From: Limnospira platensis
GTDB lineage: Bacteria; Cyanobacteriota; Cyanobacteriia; Cyanobacteriales; Microcoleaceae
DNA length: 8,357 bases
Assembly (NCBI RefSeq): GCF_046480435.1
Contig: NZ_PKGC01000186.1
Direction: 5' to 3' (one strand)
Positions 1 to 6,100 of the stretch are shown here, in pieces (positions within the stretch are counted from its first letter, which is position 1; every line of letters begins with the position of its first letter). Both the position numbers and the translations under genes were made by a program. Under the pieces are notes generated by a model. The model saw only the letters and a program-made list of their open reading frames with translations, ran no database searches and was not told where the DNA came from.

Positions 1-208
1 TGCTTTGGGAAATGGTGCGTCAGGTGGCTATATGCTTCCTTTGGGTGATAATATTTGCCGGTCTGACGCACCCTACGGTTTGATGTGCTTTGGGAAATGG
101 TGCGTCAGGATGGTGCGTCAGGTGGCTATATGCTTCCTTTGGGTGATAATATTTGCCGGTCTGACGCACCCTACGGTTTGATGTGCTTTGGGAAATGGTA
201 CGTCAGGT
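1..208. repeat. Direct repeat array, 2 full copies plus a partial third
   Basis: A unit starting TGCTTTGGGAAATGG and ending ACGGTTTGATG is present at 1-85, again at 86-183, and begins a third time at 184-208. Copy 2 differs from copy 1 by a 13-base internal duplication (GGATGGTGCGTCA) that doubles the palindrome arm. Copy 3 has one change in the arm (GGTACGTCAG) and then diverges. Outside these changes copies 1 and 2 look identical, so the duplication is recent. I see no start codon with a convincing reading frame here and treat the region as non-coding. The first copy begins at base 1, so the array may extend outside the window. Confidence 0.9.
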
Positions 209-288
209 AGGGTGCGTCAGATAGATAAATCATAATTTTAACCTGAGATGTTGAGGCCTGACGCACCACTGGTGGGTTTGACGCACCC
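14..288. repeat. GGTGCGTCAG / CTGACGCACC palindrome cluster
   Basis: Ten-base arms GGTGCGTCAG occur at 14-23, 99-108, 112-121 and 211-220, with a variant GGTACGTCAG at 197-206. The exact complementary arm CTGACGCACC occurs at 63-72, 161-170 and 258-267, with TGACGCACCC at 279-288. Each arm pair could form a hairpin with a loop of about 37-40 bases. The cluster lies immediately downstream of the minus-strand gene that ends at 300, so its transcript would run into these structures. They could block exonuclease or weakly terminate, but no U-run follows them. Dispersed palindromes of this kind are common in cyanobacterial intergenic DNA; mobility by a transposase is not shown here. Confidence 0.8.
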
Positions 289-299
289 TATGGTTAAAT

Positions 300-1259
300 T
301 CAGGCTGGCGGTAGGAAGTCGCCTATACTGTCTCTCATAGCAGCTACCACCAATTGAGAAATATAGGGTAAAATCTCCGGGTTTTTACTTTGGGATTTGC
401 CCTCGGTAAAAACTACTAATAAATAAGGTGGCAAATCGGGAATTTCAATATAAGCTGCATCATGTCTAACTTGAGAAGTCCAGCCGGCTTTTGACCATAA
501 ATTAGCATTCTCAGGTAGTCCCTCCCCGAAAAATTCCGTAACCTGATTTTCGGGGTCTTCTGCTAAGGCTACCGGGTCAAGATTTCTGTGCATCAATTGC
601 ATCATTGTTTGAGATGCTTCTGAAGATGCTGCTACACCTCCAACAATGCTATGTATTAGCCTAGCGGTGGCATTAGTTGTCAGCATATTACGGTTTTCCA
701 TCAGTTCCCCTAAAAAAGCCCTTTCTCTACCATAAGCACCATCACCCCAGGTTTTTTGGTTAACATTAATTGATTCAAGTTCCGGCCAATTCAGGGATTG
801 AAAATAGCGATTAATGATATTTCGTTGATATTTCCAAGTCTCGAAGGGACCAGGTGATAATTCGGGGCCGCTGGTGGTTCCAGTTAACACATCCACGACT
901 AAACTGGTAGCATCATTGCTAGAATGTGCAATCATGTCTTTAATGGCACGTTCTAACTCTGGAGAGATTTGCAACATCCTCTTTTCCACCCACTCGTATA
1001 CAGCCACCAAGTAAAATAATTTAACTACACTGGCTGGATAAATGCGTTCAATTCCCCGATATGCAAACCCCCTAACGGGATATTTCCAAAATTCTTCGGG
1101 TGTAAGTGCGCCTCCGGTATTTACAGAAACTGGGGGGTCATAAATTACCCAGGTCATGGCTATTTGATTGGCGCTTAGTGCTGGAAATTTACTCCGGGTT
1201 GCCTCTATAATACCTGTGCCAAGAGTTTGTATCTTTGGGTCTGGATGGAAAAATGCCAT
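300..1259 (-). CDS. Serine beta-lactamase-like hydrolase, cytoplasmic (PenP/Beta-lactamase2 type)
   Basis: The 319-residue protein has the penicillin-recognising serine hydrolase motifs in the right order. SVVK (S77, K80) gives the nucleophile and general base, S113-S114-N115 is an SxN element, and K257-A258-G259 stands for the KTG triad. The Thr-Thr-Asn-Ala-Thr stretch near 194-198 resembles the helix after the omega loop of class A enzymes. I could not find the class A Glu166/Asn170 pair, so efficient beta-lactam hydrolysis is doubtful; a peptidase or other acyl hydrolase is equally possible. The N-terminus (MAFFHPDPK) is not a signal peptide, and an in-frame stop lies four codons upstream of the ATG, so no longer start exists and the protein should be cytoplasmic. 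No clear Shine-Dalgarno precedes the ATG. It is divergent from the NlpC/P60 gene, with only 34 bp between start codons. The fold is confident; the substrate is unknown. Confidence 0.85.
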   Translation of the reverse strand: MAFFHPDPKIQTLGTGIIEATRSKFPALSANQIAMTWVIYDPPVSVNTGGALTPEEFWKYPVRGFAYRGIERIYPASVVKLFYLVAVYEWVEKRMLQISPELERAIKDMIAHSSNDATSLVVDVLTGTTSGPELSPGPFETWKYQRNIINRYFQSLNWPELESINVNQKTWGDGAYGRERAFLGELMENRNMLTTNATARLIHSIVGGVAASSEASQTMMQLMHRNLDPVALAEDPENQVTEFFGEGLPENANLWSKAGWTSQVRHDAAYIEIPDLPPYLLVVFTEGKSQSKNPEILPYISQLVVAAMRDSIGDFLPPA

Positions 1260-1283
1260 AACAGGAAATTAGTTTTAAATATT

Positions 1284-1288
1284 GGTGA
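1284..1288 (+). promoter_or_regulatory. Shine-Dalgarno-like GGTGA favouring the ATG at 1294
   Basis: GGTGA is part of the extended anti-16S complement AAGGAGGTGAT and sits five bases before the ATG at 1294. Two alternative in-frame starts exist upstream (TTG at 1282, GTG at 1285). The only purine-rich element before them, AGGAAA at 1263-1268, is 13-16 bases away, which is a poor distance. This favours the ATG, but many cyanobacterial genes lack a Shine-Dalgarno, so the choice is moderate. Confidence 0.4.
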
Positions 1289-1293
1289 CAAAT

Positions 1294-2073
1294 ATGGTCA
1301 TTGACGGATTATCGGATATTTTGGGGCAGCTTTCCCCTAATACAGTGCCATTAAAGCTACTCCCAGTTGAGTATAAATGCCAAGGTGATCTGAATATTTA
1401 TGATTCTCCTGAGTGTAGGACTCTGGCAACTCAGGCGGCGACTGGACGACACCTGCGCCTATTTGAGGTTAACACCGCTGAGGATATGTTAGCTATACCT
1501 GTGCAACTGTGGGAGGATGATTACCCAGGTTGGTTGGCGGCGGGGGATGTTGAACATTTGCTAAAGTCACCATCACCATTACCCCGGACAATTATATCAC
1601 CCCAAAAGATTAACCAGGGTATAAATAAGGCGATCGCATTTTGTCACGAAGCTGCACAAATTGGCAATACTTACCTATGGGGAGGGACACTAGGGCCGAA
1701 TTATGATTGTTCGGGTTTGATACAAGCTGCTTTTTCTGGGCAGGGTATTTGGCTACCGCGAGACGCTTATCAACAACAGGGGTTTGTTCAACCTATACCA
1801 CCCGTTATCTGGGAAATGCAGCCAGGGGATTTAGTTTTTTTTGGGACACCATCTAAAACTACTCATGTCGGCCTTTATTTGGGTGATGGTAAATATATAC
1901 ATAGTTCGGGGCCAGAACATGGTAATAATGGTATTGGTTATGATGATTTGTGGCACGCCAATAATCCCGTTAGTAAATATTATGCGGAACATTTTATCGG
2001 TGCCGGTCGGGTAGTCTCTAGCTATCCTTTTGATGCTTTTGGCAGGTTTAATCGACTGAGGGTTAAGTTTTGA
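1294..2073 (+). CDS. NlpC/P60 gamma-D-glutamyl-diamino-acid endopeptidase with bacterial SH3 domain
   Basis: The protein has 259 residues from the ATG at 1294 (263 if TTG at 1282 is used). Residues about 25-95 form an SH3-like domain (EYKCQGDLNIYDSPEC, then LWEDDYPGWL). Residues about 105-245 are an NlpC/P60 cysteine peptidase with YLWGG, DCSGL, LPRDAYQQ, PGDLVFFG, THVGLYLG and YIHSSG. The catalytic set is C139, H191 and H203. The two-domain order and these motifs match the cyanobacterial peptidases of known structure from Anabaena and Nostoc. Those cleave the D-Glu to diaminopimelate bond of murein peptides with a free N-terminal L-Ala, in peptidoglycan recycling. No signal peptide is visible, in keeping with a cytoplasmic recycler. 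The stop overlaps the next gene by four bases, so the two are probably co-transcribed and translationally coupled. The 15-20 residues after RVV at the C-terminus look like a non-conserved tail. Confidence 0.93.
   Translation: MVIDGLSDILGQLSPNTVPLKLLPVEYKCQGDLNIYDSPECRTLATQAATGRHLRLFEVNTAEDMLAIPVQLWEDDYPGWLAAGDVEHLLKSPSPLPRTIISPQKINQGINKAIAFCHEAAQIGNTYLWGGTLGPNYDCSGLIQAAFSGQGIWLPRDAYQQQGFVQPIPPVIWEMQPGDLVFFGTPSKTTHVGLYLGDGKYIHSSGPEHGNNGIGYDDLWHANNPVSKYYAEHFIGAGRVVSSYPFDAFGRFNRLRVKF
2058..2062 (+). promoter_or_regulatory. Shine-Dalgarno GAGGG deciding the TTG start at 2070
   Basis: GAGGG lies inside the last codons of the NlpC/P60 gene, seven bases before the TTG at 2070. This is the best ribosome-binding site in the window. 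It supports a TTG start overlapping the upstream stop (TTGA). The first internal Met of the membrane protein is M134, far too late, so a non-ATG start is needed in any case. Confidence 0.65.
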
Positions 2074-3011
2074 AATCCTATATATCTCGGTGTAAACCTT
2101 GGTTACGTTGGCTGATTTTGGGCATTACTTTATTTTTCCTGGCTACGGCTATTAAAAACCACTGGCGAGAGGTGGCAGCACTGCAAATTACTGGCAAAAG
2201 TTGGGGATATTTAGCTGTGGCTTGGGCGGTCACTTTTCTGGCTCATATATGGTCTGCCTGGGTGTGGTTGTGGATTTTAACAGAGTTGAAATCTGGGGGG
2301 GATAAAGGGATTGATTTTCGCCGGGGAATCCAGATTTATTTAAAGACTAACATCGCTAAGTATATTCCGGGTAATATTTGGCATTTTTATGGGCGTATTG
2401 TAGCTACTAAAAATGCGGGAATAGCTTTAGGTATAGCTACTTTAAGTGTTTTGTTGGAGCCTTTATTGATGGCGGCAGCAGCTTTGTTTATAGCTTTAAT
2501 CACTCTCGAATCTGCTCATTTATGGTTGCAGATTTTATGTTTGATTGTGGTTTTGGCTGCTGTTCATCCTCGGCTTTTAAATCCGGTTTTATGGTGGTTG
2601 GGGAGAGTTAAATTAGGGTCGGAAAATTTCACTGATTCTCAAGATAAATACACGGATACTATACAACTACAACGCTATCCGATTAAGCCGTTTTTAGGAG
2701 AGTTGGGATTTGTGGGATTACGGGGAATTGGGTTTATTCTAACTCTGCTGGCTATGGGTTATTTTAATTGGCTGGAAGTGCCGAGGGTTTTTGGTGCTTT
2801 TAGTTTGGCCTGGTTATTGGGGTTGGTGGTTCCGGGGGCTCCGGGAGGTTTGGGAGTGTTTGAAGCTACGGTTTTAGGATTATTAGAATCTTCAATTGCA
2901 CCAGGTATTTTATTGGGGACGATCGCCTTTTATAGGGTAGTTAGTATTACGGCGGAAACAGCGGCGGCGGCTTGGGCGGCTGGGGATGAAAAAGCTAGAA
3001 ACTCAAGGTAA
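2070..3011 (+). CDS. Flippase-like / LPG-synthase-TM family (UPF0104) integral membrane protein
   Basis: A 313-residue polytopic membrane protein. Hydrophobic segments run at about 13-28, 45-70, 116-145, 149-167, 212-232, 239-258 and 278-301, giving seven or eight helices. The family signatures are KYIPGNIWHFYGR (97-109), just before the third helix, and PGAPGGLGVFEA (255-266). These belong to the UPF0104/TIGR00374 group, the transmembrane part of lysylphosphatidylglycerol synthases, also called flippase-like. The catalytic aminoacyl-transferase domain of MprF is absent, so the protein should not make lysyl-PG alone; lipid or lipid-linked glycan transport is the usual inference and is unproven. 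A polar loop (about 181-205) is probably exposed to solvent. The TTG start overlaps the NlpC/P60 stop by four bases and is preceded by GAGGG at good spacing, so this is the second gene of a two-gene operon. No terminator hairpin is obvious after the stop. Confidence 0.88.
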   Translation: MKSYISRCKPWLRWLILGITLFFLATAIKNHWREVAALQITGKSWGYLAVAWAVTFLAHIWSAWVWLWILTELKSGGDKGIDFRRGIQIYLKTNIAKYIPGNIWHFYGRIVATKNAGIALGIATLSVLLEPLLMAAAALFIALITLESAHLWLQILCLIVVLAAVHPRLLNPVLWWLGRVKLGSENFTDSQDKYTDTIQLQRYPIKPFLGELGFVGLRGIGFILTLLAMGYFNWLEVPRVFGAFSLAWLLGLVVPGAPGGLGVFEATVLGLLESSIAPGILLGTIAFYRVVSITAETAAAAWAAGDEKARNSR

Positions 3012-3068
3012 ATTGATTTGGTTATGGGTTGCTTATAAATGCTGATGGCAATCTACCCCTCAATATTA

Positions 3069-3074
3069 TATAAT
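3069..3074 (+). promoter_or_regulatory. Possible -10 element (TATAAT) upstream of the diguanylate cyclase gene
   Basis: A perfect TATAAT lies in the 144-bp intergenic gap, about 80 bases before the ATG at 3156. The position 17 bases upstream reads TGGCAA, only three of six matches to TTGACA, so a standard -35 box is missing. Many cyanobacterial promoters depend on the -10 box plus an activator, so this is a candidate only. The nearest Shine-Dalgarno-like element for the gene, AAGGA at 3132-3136, is 19 bases from the ATG and probably weak. Confidence 0.25.
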
Positions 3075-3155
3075 CGGATAACCCCAACTTTCGTCAGGTT
3101 TGTGTCTTGATTACATAAGAATATATTACCCAAGGAAATTTTATTTATATCAGCT

Positions 3156-6100
3156 ATGCAACCGGAAGCAATATCAGCGATAATTCGAGATCCTTTAGTG
3201 GTATCAGGTGATTTAACTGTCATGGAAGCGATCGCGTGTATGAGTGGTGTCCGCCTTCAGTGTCAGATGACTGATAATATATCAATATCCGAGTCAGAAG
3301 GGGACCTAGAAGCCCGATCAACCTGTGTAATAGTGTTGCAAGACCTAATGGTGGTTGGTATCCTTACACAGCGCGATATTGTGGGTCTAGCTGCTCAACA
3401 GCAAAATCTGGGACAGTTACTAATTGAGGAGGTAATGACTCCATCTGTCATTACTTTACGGGAATCAGAACTTACGGATTCACTCACTATCATTAACTTA
3501 CTACAAAAGCACCGGATTCGACATTTACCTATAGTTGATGATAGCGATCGCTTAGTGGGACTGGTTACCCATGAGAGTCTGCGAAAATTGATGCGCCCCA
3601 TTGACTTATTACGGTTGCGGTTAGTCTCGGAAGTGATGACCCACAATGTTGTATCTGCTAACTGTGATCAGACAATGTTAGAAATAGCCCGCTTAATGTC
3701 GGAAAGACGGGTTAGTTGTGTGGTCATTGTGGAAACTCAGGGTGATGCTGATCATGCTATGCAAATTCCCCTCGGAATTTTGACGGAGAGAGATTTATTG
3801 CAGTTTCAATCCTTGGGTTTAAACTGGGAAAATATCCGGGCTGAAAATATGATGAGTTCCCCTTTATTTACCATTAGACCAGAGGAGAATTTATGGGAAG
3901 TTCAGCAACTAATGGAACAACGCCGAATCGGCCGGGGGATAGTCACGGGAGAAAGGGGGGAACTATTAGGAATTGTCACGCAAACCAGTTTACTGCAATG
4001 TTTTAATCCGTTGGAATTATACAAATTGGCGGAGGTGCTAGAGGAGAAAGTCTCGCGGCTAGAATCGGAAAAATTCAAACTTATACAAAATCGGGCGGCT
4101 GAATTAGAATCACAGGTTAAACAGCGGACTGCTGAATTAAGGAAGCGGGCTGAAGGGGAAAAGTTAATCTCAGAATTGGCTACTAAAATTCGCTCATCCC
4201 TAGATTTACAGACGATTTTAGATACTACGGTTGAGCAAGTGCGACAGGTGCTAAAATGCGATCGCGTTAATATTTGGCGGTTTGGCGATGATTGGGAAAC
4301 GGTAGTGGTAGCAGAGTCTACTAATTCGCCGGTTTCTTTGATAGGAGAACGCATCGCAGATACCTGTTTTAAGCAAAGCCAGGCGGAGATTTATCGCCAA
4401 GGAAAGATTAGGGTAGTTTCGGATATTTATACTACAGAAATGACGGACTGTCACCGAGAGATGCTGATACGGCTTCATACCCGCGCTAAAATTATACTAC
4501 CTCTGCTGTGTGGTGAACAACTTTGGGGGCTGCTTAATGTAACTGAAAGTGAACATCCACGGCAATGGAAAGCCGAAGAAATCGAACTACTACGAGCCTT
4601 ATCTGTACAATTAGCTATCGGGCTTCAACAAGCCACTAACCATCAACAGTTACAGATTGAATTACAGGAAAAAACCCGGATAGAGGCAGAATTAAGAACC
4701 ACGGAAACGAAACTGCGGAAAGCCCAAAAAATAGCGGGACTTGGTACTTGGCAACTTGATCACAAAACCCAGAGATTATTATGGTCAGACGAGGTGTTTG
4801 CGTTCTTTGAAATTGAACCAGAAAATTTTAGCTATACCCACGATGAATTTCTCAGCTTTGTACATCCAGAAGATCGCGATTTAGTAAATGATATGTATAA
4901 CCAACATCTATGCGATCGCCAGTCCTATAGTATTAGTTACCGCATTTTACTAAATGATGGTAGAATTAAGTATGCACAAGAATATTGCGATACCCTTTAT
5001 GACGAGAATAATCAGCCAATTTGTTCTGATGGAACTATCCAAGATATCACCCTACAAAAAAAATTAGAACAGGAACATATCCGCGCGGAAGATATGCGAC
5101 AACAGGCTGAATCTATTAGCCGAGAAGTGAAACTATTAGATAATATTTTAGATATCATCCTAGCCGGATATTGGGATTGGGATATTTCCGGCAATACAGA
5201 ATACCTTAGTCCGGGCTTTAAGCGTATGTTTGGCTATGAGGATCACGAACTGCCCAACTCCCCCGAAAGTTGGCAAAACCTGCTTTTTCCAGAAGATTTG
5301 CCGGGAGTATTAGACTGTTTTGAAAAACATATAAAAAGTCGTGGTAAAATCCCCTACTACAACGAAGTTCGATATCGCCACAAAAATGGTTCGACGGTTT
5401 GGGTGGTGTGTTCTGGACAGGTGATTGAGTGGGACGATGATGGTAATGCTATGAGGATGGTAGGCTGTCATATTGATATTAGCGATCGCAAAAAGTCGGA
5501 AATTGCACTACAAGAAAGCGAGGCGCGTTATCGCCGCATTATTGAAACTACCCTAGAGGGGGTATGGATAATTGATGGGGATGCTAAAACTACCTTTGTG
5601 AATCAACGAATGGCAGATATGCTGGGTTATACTCCATCGGAAATGATAGGTATGGGGTTGATAGACTTCTTGAACTCCTCAGAGCAACTTCAAACCCAAA
5701 ACTACCTCGAAAGGAGAAAGCAAGGTATCCAGGAACAGCATACCTGTAAATTTCAACGCCGAGATGGGACGGCTTTGTGGGCGATCGTTTCTACTACGCA
5801 TCAGTTAGATAACCAAGGTAACTTTGTGGGGGCTATTAGCTTATTAACTGATATTAGTCAACTGGTGAGTATTCAAGAAGCCTTAAAAACTTCGGAAATG
5901 CAGCTTAGTGGGATTCTGAATAGTTCCGAATATGGGATTATGGCGTTTCGTTCGGTTCGGAATGAACAGGGTAAGATTATTGATTTTGAATGGTTATTGG
6001 TGAATCCTAGCGCTGGTAAAGTAGTCGGTAAATCAGCAGATGAGTTAATTGGGAAAAGGTTACTGGAGGAATTGCCAGAGTATCAAGAAAGTGGCTTATT

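Noticed and set aside
1..208. CRISPR array
   Set aside because: The repeats are 85-98 bp with no unique spacers between them, and their internal arms are long palindromes; no cas gene is present.
1282..1293. TTG (1282) or GTG (1285) as the start of the NlpC/P60 gene
   Set aside because: The ATG at 1294 has GGTGA five bases upstream and gives an N-terminus that fits the family; the earlier starts add only three or four residues and have poor ribosome-binding spacing.
3395..5194. Minus-strand open frames inside the cyclase gene
   Set aside because: All lie opposite well-supported CBS, GAF or PAS coding sequence and show no recognisable motifs.
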